DNA of 64,000 nt, from positions 124,001-188,000 of the forward strand of contig JAAMXY010000040.1 of NCBI GenBank assembly GCA_019677205.1, read 5' to 3'. The notes beneath the pieces are model-generated. The model did not search any database. It worked only from the letters and a program-made list of their open reading frames with translations, and was not told where the DNA came from. The stretch is from Pinguiococcus pyrenoidosus. Taxonomy: Eukaryota > Sar > Pinguiophyceae > Pinguiochrysidales > Pinguiochrysidaceae. Made by a program: the position numbers and the translations under genes. Shown here in pieces: positions 20,621 through 31,674 of the stretch (positions are counted from its first letter, which is position 1; every line of letters starts with the position of its first letter).

Positions 20621-22481
20621 TCACTCTCCAGCGTGGCAGATGTTGTTGTCTCCGCTCTCCTCGTCGCCGTAGGCAATGTGATACAAACTCTGTCCGCCCA
20701 TCATCACGGTCGAGAGACTGACGACCGACCCGATCGACAGGATGATCAAGCTCTGCCGCTTGTACTTCTTGATGAGGTAGTTCACCCCGAGCTGCCCGGC
20801 TGCCGTCGCGACCAGGCCCACGAAGAAGAGGAAGATGGCGTAGTCATATTTCACCATGCCAAACGCGATGAACGACGACGTCGCCGTGAAGGAGGTGTAG
20901 AGGATCATGCACGCCGACGTGGCGGATGCCACCGCGGGATGAACGCCCATCTCGAGCATGAGGGGCCCCTTGACGATGCCTCCGCCCACCCCGAACATGC
21001 CCGCTGCGAAGCCCGCTAATGCACAGACCACTGGATACACAATCGTCGCACGCGCGTCCCACACGACGTCGCCCTCCACGTAGTGATACAGCACCTTCGC
21101 CTTGACCTCCGTGCGCTCCACGAGGTACTTCCTGACCTCGTAGGACACGAAAAGCAGAATACCGAGCATGGCAGCAGTCAAGAACCAGAACTCGAAGGAG
21201 CCGCAGACGACGCCAAACGGATTCCAACCCCCTCCTCCCTTTGCCAAGTTGATCACCAGGATCAGCAGGAAGACTCCCGCAAGCTTCGTCACCTGGTGGG
21301 AGGCACAGACGAGATGCGCGGCCCGTGAGACGCCAGACAAGGAAAGCAAGCATGGTAGAGCGGAGCTGTGAACCTTGTCCCACGGAGTGCTCTTCTCCTC
21401 GTCGAGGATGTCTTGCAGGGAGTGCGTCCCGCTGGGGTCGAGCGCCAGCTTCGGCCGAGCGGACGCAGCGGCAGCAGCCTTGCTCTGGGCCTTCTCTTCA
21501 TCCTCCTCACCGTCCTCGTCCTCGTCGCCGTCGTCGTCACCGGCCAGCAGAGGCCTCTTTTCGCTCCGCACCTGGGGAGCGGATTGCGTGGGTCAGAATA
21601 ACGGCGGACGAAACGTCATCGCCAGGAAGAGGAATGGAGACACACAACAAAAACAACAACAACGACCACAACAACATATACCTCTGCGAGCTCTTGCTCC
21701 TCGAGGACTTCTTGCATCGCGCTTTTCTGCTCTTCGGTCTCCCTCTTGTACACCTTGAGGCCTTTCTTCATGGTGCGCACCGAGGTGGCGCCCAAGAGCA
21801 GGACCAGCAGCAGCGTGAGGATCCACTCCGGCAGGATCTTGTTCAGGAAAGAACCCTAGCGCCACGGCGAGAGACAGTGTTACTTGCCCTGCCTCAACAG
21901 CGCCGGCATCACCACAGCCACGCATCCGTACCACGAGGGCGCCGGCAATCGTCAGGGGCTCCATGACCAGAATGAGATCCCAGTCCACCAGAGGACGGTC
22001 CGCCAGAGGGTGTCGTTTGGGGGAGTTCAAGATCTGCGGCGGGCCAAGAAGATCATCGGTGAAGCAAGCGCTCTCCACGCTGTCCAGCCCTTTGAGACGC
22101 GCACCGTGTTCGTAATCGCCCCGCCGAAGATGGTGATGTTGGACAGCGGAATGGCGAACTTCGGGTGAAAGTCTAGCACCAGAATGTAGAGAGGGACCAA
22201 GATGCCGCCGCCCCCGATGCCGCCTCCTGCGGCGATCATGAGCCCGATGATCGCCAGGAGCATACCGATCACGTCTCTTGCACTCAGGGGAAACAAGTCC
22301 TTTGCGACAGAGACCCAGATGAGTCGATTCCGCGTCAGATCCCCTCAAGATAGGCGCTTAAGTGCCGTACTTTGTGCGGTTCTATGGAGCTCTCCTCTGC
22401 CATCTCCTGCGCCATGACATAGCTGAGCAGGAGCAGGACGCCCAGCTGTCGCCAGTCCGTCTTTTGTAAGGAGCCTAACAT
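20621..22481 (-). CDS. TauE/SafE-family (sulfite exporter-like) transporter
   Basis: Six exons, 22481..22371, 22299..22105, 22033..21932, 21855..21682, 21571..21374 and 21292..20621, give 483 aa, all junctions phase 0. Exon 1 encodes a signal-like helix (RQLGVLLLLSYVMAQ). The two half-repeats of the family are clear: GGGIGGGGILVPLYILVLDF with AIPLSNITIFGGAITNT, DRPLVDWDLILVMEPLTIAG, then AGMFGVGGGIVKGPLMLEMG with ASATSACMILYTSFTA. The central loop is acidic. The family moves organic acids or sulfur anions across membranes; plant and protist members sit in the endomembrane system. The fifth intron (21373..21293, 81 nt, donor GTTCAC) is free of stops and might be retained, adding 27 residues. 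Confidence 0.9.
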
Positions 22482-22793
22482 CGTATAGCGCGCGCCTCTA
22501 TCGCCCGAAAGGCGCTCTGTGGCGTTCAAACAGAAAAGCTTCCGCAGAACAACCCAACCCCGCGTGGATCAGCTGATCAACCCCGCGTGGATCAGCTGAG
22601 TCGGGAATCTTCATGCGCGACACCAGCGGCGATTCCGGGCTCGAGTCTCATCAAGTTCCCGAACAAACGCTGGACTCTTCTCTTGATCATTTTCCTTCCT
22701 CCGGCGCGACACGGATATCAGCTGAGCAGATGGGCGTCTGAAGGCTTGAGCGCCACACGATCGAAACGCGGCGCAGAACGCCTTGGCGTAGAC
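22482..22793. other. Divergent promoter region TauE/NKAP
   Basis: Contains a direct duplication at 22556-22600 (see separate entry). No gene. Confidence 0.5.
22556..22600. repeat. 23-bp direct duplication with palindromic core
   Basis: Two adjacent copies of AACCCCGCGTGGATCAGCTGATC, each containing the palindrome GATCAGCTGATC or its near match. Located between two divergent genes, so a regulatory site is possible but not shown. Confidence 0.8.
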
Positions 22794-23865
22794 ATGTACA
22801 GCAAATACGGAGACGCGCGCTTCGACTTCGGCTCGGATGCGTGGCGCGAGGAGCGCATGCGCCTGCGCAAGGAGGCGACACTTCGACGGTACGTCCTCTC
22901 TCTTTCGAGCGCTTTGTACAGCGCTGACAACCCGATTTGGGGCGCTTGCAGAGACATCTGGGAGAGGTCTCCATCGCCACCGAAACGGAAAATGCGCAAG
23001 AAGCGGCCGGAGCCGGAGCCCAAACCGCCGGCCGAGTCGGAGAGCTCCGGCAGCTCGTCCGGGTCGGACAGCGAGGCGGAGTCTCGCGACAAAGCGCTGG
23101 CAAAGACGGATTCTGCCGAGCGCAAAAGTGCTGAGAAGCTTCAGGAGGTGGCTACGGCAAACGAGCCCTCCAGCTCGAAGCTCAGCGCAGAAGAAGCGGC
23201 CGAAGCCGCGGAATTCGCGCAGCAGGTGCGTTCTCCTTGTTGTGGTGATGATGCTCCCCGTATCTGCTGGAGGTTTTGGCGGCTGACTGGAGCGATGTGC
23301 GCCCTGGTAATAAGGTGCGAGCTCAGCGACCTGGAATGGTTGGAGACGCGGACTCGGACGACGAGATTGGGCCTGTGCCTCTCGTGGATCCGAACCTCGG
23401 CGCCGGTGCGGGCTCGGGCTCTCACGTTGACTACGGTGGAGCGCTTTTGCCAGGAGAGGTGCGTTGCATGCTTCAGTCGTCGATGGCTTATGGTCATGGT
23501 GGCACCCAGCTTGGGCTTCTGTACGGTGGCTGACTTGAGGATCTCCGCAGGGAGAAGCGCTGGCGCAATTTGTGCAGAAGAACATGCGCATTCCGCGACG
23601 AGGCGAAGTCGGGTGGCAGTCGGAGGAGATCCAGAAGCTGGAGGACACGGGATACGTGATGAGTGGCTCGAGGCACAAGCGGATGAATGCGATCCGTATT
23701 CGGAAGGAGAACCAGATCTACTCGGCGGAGGAGAAGCGCGCGCTCGCGCTCATCACCTTCGAGGAGAAGCAGCAAGCGGAGAACAAGCTGATCAACGACT
23801 TCCGAGATCAGCTGAAGGAACGGCAGAGGAAGCAGAAGCTGAGAGGCGGTGACGAGGCGGCATAG
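22794..23865 (+). CDS. NKAP: NKAP-family nuclear protein (SynMuv product domain)
   Basis: Four exons, 22794..22888, 22952..23225, 23327..23458 and 23551..23865, give 271 aa; an alternative acceptor before 23273 would add 18 residues but needs a 47-nt intron. The protein starts MYSKYGDARFDFGSDAW, followed by IWERSPSPPKR and a K/R/P/S-rich segment. The C-terminal domain is diagnostic: GPVPLVDPNLGAGAG, YGGALLPGEGEALAQFV, RIPRRGEVGWQSEEIQKLE, GYVMSGSRHKRMNAIRIRKE and QIYSAEEKRALA. NKAP proteins bind RNA, associate with the spliceosome and repress transcription through HDAC in animals. This is much shorter than animal NKAP (415 aa) because the RS-rich N-terminus is reduced. Confidence 0.93.
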
Positions 23866-24017
23866 ACAAAGAAAGATCGTCCTGAGATGCCTTCGGCTCC
23901 CCGCAAAGCCTGCACAGAAGCTTTCTCCCCCTCCTCTTGAACCGACCCCGTCGCTCTTCTGCGCGTCGCTCGTCTCGAGCGGGGACTGGACGCACGTGCA
24001 CATGTGGGGACGTCGTG

Positions 24018-27000
24018 CTACGCGGTAATCAAGCACGGATTCCAGTCGAATGCCGAGAAACGGTAGGACGAGCCCCAGCGCTGCTTGAGCAGCGCGCGCG
24101 AAGCCGTGGAGTTTGCCTGCTTGTCCGGCGCCTCGCTCCTGAACCACGAGCGAGAGCGAGCTGCTTCGCCTTTGCTGGACGCTCTCTTGTACTGCTCAAC
24201 GGATTCGGGACGGAAGTAAGCCCTCTCCACCGCTGCCCGTAGCTCCGACGGCATCAGCGCGGCGACCTCCAAGAGGCCCTCCTTGCGCCCCATGTCCGGA
24301 GGAACGAAGTCGGCCCAGTAGTATCGAAGCAGCTCCGGCAGGATCACAATCCCCTTGGCCTCGTCCACGCGCACGTTGGCGGCCAGGTAGCTCTCTGTGG
24401 CCCGTCGCAGATCGTCCTGAACGCGGTCCGGCTTCCGGAATATCCGGAGCGGGGCGCTGCTTCGGGCCAGGCTGCAGAGCCCAAAGGAAATCAAGGGAAA
24501 GGCCTCCACGAGGCAGAGCTTCGATCGAGGATCGTTCTCCTCGAATCGGGGCAGCAGGAAGGTCGACACCACCAGACTGCTGAACGGAGTCTCCGACTTG
24601 GACCGCAAGATGCAGTGCTCAATCTCGATCATGGTCAGGTGATACCCTCCAACACTGTACTGGGCCTTCGACATCCACTCGTAGCGCTTCCAGAGCGTCG
24701 GTCCGGGGCAGCCGAGCTCGACGGATGCATGGAGGGCCATGAGGTTGTACAAGTTCAAGAAGAAGACCACCTTCTCCATGTCCGAAAGTTGCTCCAGATC
24801 CACGGCCTGCAGCTCGCTGGTTTGGTGGGACAGCATCTCGAAGCCAGAGCTGCTCCGCAGCGCTTCGAGGAGCTCGGCAGTGACGGGCATGCTCTTGCTT
24901 CCGGAAATTCCTTTTGCGTCGGCGCTCTTGAACTTCCAGAGCTCTTTCATTCGCTCGAGCAAGTCGGACGAGACCTCCACGGCGGGGCGTGCTTGGGACT
25001 TGTCCGCTCCCCAGATGGCAGTGCAGTTGAGCAGCCCGAACGGCGGGGGGCCGTCCGGAACTGTGTATGGCTGCGATCGGATGCTTTTGTCATCCCGACG
25101 CAGTCGCTGGAAGTGCTTCACAACAGACCAGTTCTTCAGCATCGCCGAGGACTTGGAGCTTTCCTCCTCCATCGTGCCATCCGCGTCTTCGCCGCCACTC
25201 TGCTTGCTTTCGATGTTGACCAGCATCCGCGCCGCTTCCTGCTGCAGCCAGTTGGCTTCGATATCGCAGACAATCCGCTTGGCCTCGGACCCTACCAGCC
25301 GGCCAATGCCTAGCCCCTTCTGCAGCAGCGCCTCCGTATCCTCCGCCGTCGCGATCTTGCAGTTCATCAACTGCAGGAGCATGCGCTGCACCCTCGCCCG
25401 GTCGGGAGCACCACGGGCTTCCTCGTCAATCAGGGCGCTCAAGTACTTGCCTTGCCTCTCAAGGAAATGGCTGCGAAGGCCCAGGTGGACATCGGTGTCT
25501 TGCGACGCAGCCGACGCTTCAATCGCTGCGCTGTTCTCCGCCGCAAGGCTTTCCACGTTCCACCATTCGGGAGAAGGCGCCACGTCGAAGGCCGCCTGAA
25601 TGACTGTGCCAATCGCTTCCGGGTTGAGGCTGCCCAGCTTGTCTCTTACCGAACCCGTACTGAGGTCGCAATTCCCCTCGGTCGACTTCTCCCTAGCTGC
25701 TGAAACATGCTCCTTCGTCTCTCCCGAGCTAGCGAGCGCGCTCGCACCGTCCATCGGATCTGAACTTCCCTCGCTGCCCACAGCGGAGGTGGGTCCCACA
25801 ACGATCCTAAGCGTGCCGCCGTGCCCGTCCCCGAGGGAGTCTCTCTGATTGTTCTGCGCTACGTGCAGCCGCTGGCGCGCTGCTACTCGACCTGACGACC
25901 GCCGCGTGCTTTGTGTGATGCCCGCGGCTTCGTAGAGCGCCTGTCGCAGCGACTGCGCCTTCATCAGTGTCCCGTGCTTTCGCCGGCTCCCAGTGGGCGT
26001 CAAGTTTCCTTTGTGCTCCCATCGCGCTTCCGGGCCATTCCGTCGCACTCGGAGGGTGGCAGCACGACTCATCGCGGATCGCTTGCGGCCTAAGCCTGCC
26101 ACTTGGGTCCTCTTGGATCTCATGATACGGGACCTGGCATTTTCCGTGCCTGAGGTGTCACTTGGACCTGTTGACGGGCTCAGCGCTGGCGCCTGTGTGG
26201 GGTCGCTGGCACGCGGCGCTGTGTCCTCGCTGTCTTCGCTGAAGGTGCCTGTAGCAGAGAGCTCCGGGAACTCGCCGGCTTTCACGATGGTTTTCAGAAA
26301 TCCGGGGGACAGATCCGGGCGAATAAGCACCGTGTCATCCCTGGCCTGCTTCTTGTCCGCCATCCTCCTCAGCATGTCCGCATCCGGGCTTTCGAGGACG
26401 GTGTCTACGGAGGTGCTCCGACGACTGCCACTCGAGCGCTCCTTGCTTGGGTACGGGCTGATGGTGACCGTCCTGGTGTCCCGCAGAGTCTGCACGCGGT
26501 AGCCGCTCATGTACCGATACACAAGAACGCTCAGATCGTCGGGAAGGAGCTCCGGGGCAATCATGGCGTCGATGCCGAGGCTCAAGTTGAGGGATCGGGA
26601 CGTTGTACCACCGCTCTCGCTGTGCACGCGCTCGCGCAGGAGGGAGAAGCCCTGGCTCTCCATGATGGAACAGCGAAGGTCGACGGACGTGTCCTCATGG
26701 TTGGGGTCGGGCGAGGTGCTGCCTGAAGAGAGGGCGCGATCGTTGCGAGCTTCTGAAAGGGCGTCTTCCCGAGGACTGGCCGGTCCACCGCTCGCTGGCC
26801 TGTCCGCCCCCGGGTCGCTTGCATCGCGACCCGCGTCTGCCACATGCGCGACTCCCAGTTGTGCGATCGGCGACCGCTGGACGCTCGAGATCGACTCTGT
26901 CTCCGAAACCGTCTCCATGGACTCCAACTCACTGCTGGGCGCGTCAAGCATGAAGCGATTCTTCCGTCTCGAGTCGGACTGGGTGCTGGCGAACGAGCCA

Positions 27001-28730
27001 GCTCTGGCTCCAGCGCCAGCTCCAGCGCCAGCCCCAGCTCCAGCCCCAGCTCCAGCTGCGCTTCCTCGGCGGCGGGCGCCAAACTCCATGATGAGTCGTC
27101 CTGCGGAAATCCTGCGAGAAGATCGTCTGGGGACGCGCACTTGCTCATTCCTTCTGCGGATGACGGTCTCCAGCGTGGAGATCCACAGCTCCCGCTGCTC
27201 ATCGTTGCTGGCCATGAACAGGTACTTCTTCATCCGGCACGGCACATCCACCTCGAAAACCATTCCCTCTGGCTCGAGCGGGCTAGGTGCCACGGCGCCG
27301 AGGTCGGAGTTGCGAATCCAGATCTGAGCAACGTCGTCGGCGAAGCCGTAGACCGCGAGGGACTTGGTGTCCACCTCGACCCAGACCATGTCGAGCTCGG
27401 CCACGTCCTCCCTGACGGTGTCGTCGCGAATCTTCTGCAGCACGCCCGCGATGATGACGCCGTCCCCTGGATTCAGCATGAGGCTCTTGTCTTCGTTGGT
27501 CCGCGCATCTCCCCTGCCCGAGCCGGCCGTGCAGCTCGGCCGGCGATGGAAGGCTCGGATCTGGCAGAAGCGCGCACAGAGCAGGTCCAGCACCGCGGAG
27601 TTGAAGACGTTCAGCACATACTGCAGTCGCGGACGCGCCCGCTCGTGCGCACGGCTCAGATTCGAAAAGGCCTGCATCTGGGGCCTCTGATACGCCTGCG
27701 CGAGGCTGAAGAGCAGTCGTCGTTCCAGCGACCACGGCAGCTGGTGCTTGCAATCGTCCGGCAAGCTCAGGAGCCTCGTGCGAAGGTCCAGAATGCAGAG
27801 CTCCGACAACTCCGCGCCGGAGGTGCGCAAGGTCTCGGACGACACGCCCACCAGCAGCGCCACCGGCGCGTCGAGAAAGCCGGATAGCTCCGGCGGCAGC
27901 ACGGGAATCGTGGTGTTGCAGTAGGGCAGCGGATGCAGCAGCGCCAGCAAGAAGTCGCACGCTGGCTGAAGGATTGCTGGGTTGTCCGACACCAGGACAA
28001 CCTTCTTGCCAAGCAGTAGGCACTGCCAAACGGATATGAGGTCGCGTGGCTCGAAGAAAAGCAGGATATCCTCAAAGGACAGGTCGGCCGGAATGAGATG
28101 ATCGTGTCCCCAGGTGAGGGACGCCGACAAGTCCGCGTCCTTGCCCCCAAAGGCTGTGCGCACATCCAGGCTCACGCCCGGAAATGGCGAAGGAAGCCGA
28201 CCCACGATGTTGTGCAAGACTTGGGCCACTGCCGCCTGCCTGCTGTCGCCACACTGCGGGCTGTCGGCCGCTTCCACAACGATCCGGAGCAGCTGCTGTG
28301 CAAACTTGTACACCGGGAAGACGCTGATCAGCGCCAGGACCAGGCGATCGAGCATGATGCAGAAGGCGTAGTAGCGGCTCGAGGCGGCATTGGTGAGGCC
28401 GATGCACAAAGTGCTGATGGTGCCGTTCTGACTTCGCGCGGGGATACTTCGGAAAAACTCCGGAAGGCCCTCGAGAGTCTCCAGCAGTCCTTGGTGGATC
28501 CCCTGGGGCCCGCACAGCACATCGGCAACACAGGGATAACTTTGGGCGTCCTTGCTCTTGAGCTCCGGCGCCTTCGGGTCCGCAAAGAGCTCCACAAGGG
28601 CAAAGCACTCCACCACACCGGTTGCCGCGGACCAGAGAGAGGGCGCTGGGGACGAGAGGAAGAGCGGATGCTCCACCGCGCCTCCCGCGGCCTCCGGAAG
28701 ATCCTCGCGAAGCGGGGACGCGTCCGACAT
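24018..28730 (-). CDS. DENN - PH - DUF547 multidomain protein
   Basis: An intronless frame of 1570 aa from the ATG at 28730. A tripartite DENN module fills roughly residues 30-390: uDENN (RYYAFCIMLDRLV near 119), cDENN (DILLFFEPRDLISVWQCLLL and KKVVLVSDNP) and dDENN (LLSLPDDCKHQLPW). A PH-like domain follows (about 420-545: GVIIAGVLQKIRDDTV, AVYGFADDVAQIWIR, YLFMASNDEQRELW). A long disordered middle contains an Ala-Gly run. The C-terminus (about 1220-1450) is DUF547, with VVFFLNLYNLMALHASVELG, YSVGGYHLTMIEIEHCILR and FGLCSLARSSAPLRIF. DENN domains are GEFs for Rab GTPases; PH targets membranes. The fusion to DUF547 is unusual. Confidence 0.92.
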   Translation of the reverse strand: MSDASPLREDLPEAAGGAVEHPLFLSSPAPSLWSAATGVVECFALVELFADPKAPELKSKDAQSYPCVADVLCGPQGIHQGLLETLEGLPEFFRSIPARSQNGTISTLCIGLTNAASSRYYAFCIMLDRLVLALISVFPVYKFAQQLLRIVVEAADSPQCGDSRQAAVAQVLHNIVGRLPSPFPGVSLDVRTAFGGKDADLSASLTWGHDHLIPADLSFEDILLFFEPRDLISVWQCLLLGKKVVLVSDNPAILQPACDFLLALLHPLPYCNTTIPVLPPELSGFLDAPVALLVGVSSETLRTSGAELSELCILDLRTRLLSLPDDCKHQLPWSLERRLLFSLAQAYQRPQMQAFSNLSRAHERARPRLQYVLNVFNSAVLDLLCARFCQIRAFHRRPSCTAGSGRGDARTNEDKSLMLNPGDGVIIAGVLQKIRDDTVREDVAELDMVWVEVDTKSLAVYGFADDVAQIWIRNSDLGAVAPSPLEPEGMVFEVDVPCRMKKYLFMASNDEQRELWISTLETVIRRRNEQVRVPRRSSRRISAGRLIMEFGARRRGSAAGAGAGAGAGAGAGAGARAGSFASTQSDSRRKNRFMLDAPSSELESMETVSETESISSVQRSPIAQLGVAHVADAGRDASDPGADRPASGGPASPREDALSEARNDRALSSGSTSPDPNHEDTSVDLRCSIMESQGFSLLRERVHSESGGTTSRSLNLSLGIDAMIAPELLPDDLSVLVYRYMSGYRVQTLRDTRTVTISPYPSKERSSGSRRSTSVDTVLESPDADMLRRMADKKQARDDTVLIRPDLSPGFLKTIVKAGEFPELSATGTFSEDSEDTAPRASDPTQAPALSPSTGPSDTSGTENARSRIMRSKRTQVAGLGRKRSAMSRAATLRVRRNGPEARWEHKGNLTPTGSRRKHGTLMKAQSLRQALYEAAGITQSTRRSSGRVAARQRLHVAQNNQRDSLGDGHGGTLRIVVGPTSAVGSEGSSDPMDGASALASSGETKEHVSAAREKSTEGNCDLSTGSVRDKLGSLNPEAIGTVIQAAFDVAPSPEWWNVESLAAENSAAIEASAASQDTDVHLGLRSHFLERQGKYLSALIDEEARGAPDRARVQRMLLQLMNCKIATAEDTEALLQKGLGIGRLVGSEAKRIVCDIEANWLQQEAARMLVNIESKQSGGEDADGTMEEESSKSSAMLKNWSVVKHFQRLRRDDKSIRSQPYTVPDGPPPFGLLNCTAIWGADKSQARPAVEVSSDLLERMKELWKFKSADAKGISGSKSMPVTAELLEALRSSSGFEMLSHQTSELQAVDLEQLSDMEKVVFFLNLYNLMALHASVELGCPGPTLWKRYEWMSKAQYSVGGYHLTMIEIEHCILRSKSETPFSSLVVSTFLLPRFEENDPRSKLCLVEAFPLISFGLCSLARSSAPLRIFRKPDRVQDDLRRATESYLAANVRVDEAKGIVILPELLRYYWADFVPPDMGRKEGLLEVAALMPSELRAAVERAYFRPESVEQYKRASSKGEAARSRSWFRSEAPDKQANSTASRALLKQRWGSSYRFSAFDWNPCLITA
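26999..27060. repeat. CCAGCTCCAGCG-type repeat within the DENN gene
   Basis: A 6/12-bp repeat that encodes an alternating Gly-Ala run on the coding (-) strand. Confidence 0.8.
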
Positions 28731-29753
28731 CGCTGCGCAGCCGGATCTCTCCGCGGTCTACAGGCGCAGCATGCGCCGAATTTCGCAGAATCTGACGCAG
28801 ATGGTTCGGTGCTTTTCCGCCCCGAGGAACTTCGCTGCGCCGCAGCCGGCCTAGCGATGCCTTTTTCTGAGCAAAACGCGCTTCTGCGAGTTTCGAACCC
28901 AACCGGAGGCGTTGGTGCTGGTCAGCACGCTTTGAAAGTGCGAGGGCAAAATGGCGGGAAAACGAGGGGGTACCACAACCTTGCTGCATCCCATTGGCAG
29001 ATTCTCCGAACTTATTTTGAAATTAAGCATGGATCAATCGCATCGGTGGAATGGTTGATGACAACTTTGGATGGCTGTGCGACAGGAATCGGGAGGGTGG
29101 TTGGTTTTCTGGTTTTCTGCAACGGCGCTGATCGCTTTCCGTCGTCGTCTCTTCGGGACTTCCCATGTCAAGATTCCTTCTTCTTCTTCTTTCCGTGTCG
29201 TGAACCCCTGGCGGTTGCCTTCAAGAGCTCCTTCCGCACGCCCAAGTCCAATCCTGTAGCCTGGCGCTGGCGACCCTTCCAAAGAATGCCATCCTTGCTT
29301 CGGACTTTTTCTCGACGCGGAAGCTCGACACAAACATAGCCAAGGCGACATGACGGGAAGTTCAGGATGGAATCGCACGATGCAGTAAGGGGCCGCCACG
29401 CTTCCGACCAACGGATTCTACTGTGCATTGAAAACACAGGAAGACAAGACAAACAAAGGGCCTCTAGTGATGGGCTTCTCGCAATGCTCGAAGGCGTTGT
29501 CGACTGGCGTCACAATCCCAGTCAATGCTCTGTGCTGCGAGCCGGACAAAACACAGCGGACCTCAACATCTCGCTATCGGGGTCTCTCGTATGCTCCTGC
29601 TGGCATCGTGGCGCAGTTCTCAGCCAGTTGAGCATCGCAGTATTGCATGCTGCTGCTCTCCGACACATTCTGGGGTTGGCCTAAACCAACACTTGATTAA
29701 CCAAGCGCAATGAAGGGAGCCCCTCGCCCTCGCCCTCGCCCTCGCCCTCGCCC
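28731..29753. other. Intergenic region
   Basis: About 1 kb between the DENN start (-) and the 3' end of the pectinacetylesterase gene (-). No gene with family similarity. It ends in the (CCCTCG)n repeat at 29721-29752. Confidence 0.5.
29721..29752. repeat. CCCTCG hexamer repeat
   Basis: Five copies immediately after the pectinacetylesterase stop codon. Confidence 0.85.
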
Positions 29754-31385
29754 CTACGTACCTGCGCAGTCTTCGCAAACAATCCTATCTTCTTCCAATC
29801 GGCTGATCCAATCCGAGAGAAACTCCTCAGTGCTTTCCTCCGCGACCGTGTAGGCTCCGAAGATCGACGTGGAGTAGAAGCGTTGATGGTTCGTGTACGT
29901 ATGGAACGTGGTCTACGGGCCGCTCGGTGAGAGACTCAGCCTTTGAAGGTGCCGCACCTTCGGGAAGCTTTGTGACGTACCGATATCCAGAAGGCGGCGC
30001 AGTTGTAGGGCACATAGGATTCCAGGATCACGTTGCACTCGTCGTAGAACTCCTTCGATGACAGTTGATCGACTATGGTGCCCCCGTAGCCCAGGACGAT
30101 GAGCTCGTAGAAGGCCCGCTGGACCCAATCGCTCTTGGCGTTGACGAAGAGCATGGGCACTGAATCGTGACTCGGACATCATTAGCACACCTCCGCAAAC
30201 CTTCGTGCCGGCGTGATCTTACCGTCGGGACCAAGCCGTTCAAACGTATCCAAGGTGATCTCCTGTAGACACCAACGAGTGAGGGGACAAACTTCCTTCT
30301 GACTCTCAAACGTTGCTTGGGGAGACGCACCTGCTGTGTCAAGGTGCCGCGTCGGCACTTGGTATTCAGCGTCTCGGACTCGAACCAGCCACACACTCCG
30401 AAGCCCCTGATGATGGGACCTGCCGCGGGAGGAAACACGCCCACGAACGAGTCCGGTATGACCTGCACAGCAGTCGCCGGCAAGGTGTCGGCAACTACGG
30501 CAGCCCAGACTTGCGCCGCCAGCGAGCCCGCACTGTCGCCCGCGATGATCAGCTCCGACAGCTGGGCGGCCAGGCCGCCATTTCGCTGCTGTTCGCTGAC
30601 CCAGTCCAGCACCGCTTGCGTGTTTTTCTGCCCCGCCTGCACGACCGAAGATCCATCCACTTCGTAATCGCGCACAACATCGCCTGTGTGGACATCGCCA
30701 CTGTCGCAACGTCCCATCAACACTATGAATGCGCCGCCCGAGGAAGGGAAGAAGCGCGAAACGCCCACCTGCAGTAGAGTACGACCACCACGGTGAAGTT
30801 TTGGTAGGGGTTGCCTGGTGCCGTGGTGTCCAGCATGCCCTGCGGAGGCACCACGGGGACCGCATCGGTGCTGCACAGGCCCGCCTCGGTGGTCAACTCG
30901 TCGTAGCAGACGCCACCCCCTTGGAAGAAGAACAGCAGATTGTCGCGGTCGCCCGGCACCACTTGGAACGCATACGGCGTCGAGTGGTCGAAGATGCATC
31001 TTGTCTCGCCACCACTGATCATACGAAGGCAGTCTCAGCTCTCTCTCGCAGCATCGGTGCCAGTACATCTGACCCACCTCTCCACCAAAGTGGTTTGAGT
31101 TCGCCGCATATCTGCGATTGCGCAGTTGGACGCGTTGCCGTGCAGACTGCACTCCTGCACCTCCACCTGAGGAAGGCGTCTTCGCATGCCAGGACTGGGA
31201 AGTCCAAGCTCGCGCCGCAGCAAGTCAAGAAGCCTAAAGGTGAACGACCTTGAGACAACGCTAGGAGGGGACAAGACAGAAATGGCCCCTTTCGCTTACG
31301 AGAAGTACACGCGACGCTCCGCGTCGCCGGCGAACTGCGTCGCACCCGCGCCAACGACCGCGAGCAGCAGCCATTGGGCTCTCAT
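29754..31385 (-). CDS. Secreted pectinacetylesterase/Notum-like esterase
   Basis: Seven exons, 31385..31300, 31233..31078, 31014..30769, 30700..30331, 30262..30223, 30159..29981 and 29912..29754, give 411 aa. Each junction keeps phase. Exon 1 is a signal peptide (MRAQWLLLAVVGAGATQFAG). Family marks follow: LLFFFQGGGVCYDEL, NFTVVVVLYCSGDVHTGD, the nucleophile elbow LIIAGDSAGSLAAQVW, an Asp in VNAKSDWVQRAF and a His in YTNHQRFYSTSIFG, which together make the Ser-Asp-His triad. Conserved cysteines (CIFDHSTPY, GLCST, GVCGWF) fit a secreted fold. PAE enzymes deacetylate polysaccharides, whereas animal Notum removes palmitoleate from Wnt; the substrate here is unknown. Confidence 0.9.
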
Positions 31386-31552
31386 CCGTGAAGGTGCTCG
31401 TTCGGAGCTGCAGCAGCAGCACTGAAAAAGCGCTCCGGGAGCTGCGAGAAAGTGGGGAAGCTTTCAAAAGCCCAAAACAAACACAAACGTTCTCTGTCCG
31501 CATTCTATTGTTCATATGTTTGCGCCAATGGAGAGAGTACGTAACGTTCGCA

Positions 31553-31622
31553 ATTATCAAAAATTCCTATTAATTTAATAATATCATATTAAATTTAATA
31601 TTATTATAAATTTTCAAATAAT
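31553..31622. other. AT-rich island upstream of TPR gene
   Basis: About 70 bp of nearly pure A/T with short inverted repeats (TAATATTATTATAA type) between two divergent genes; see findings. Confidence 0.8.
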
Positions 31623-31674
31623 GACGTATCTGTCCGCATCCGGCATTTGTGGTATCTGCGCCACAGAATCCGCG

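Noticed and set aside
31035-31274. Separate 79-codon gene (MSPPSVVSRSF...)
   Set aside because: The frame is exon 2 of the pectinacetylesterase, joined to a signal-peptide exon in correct phase.
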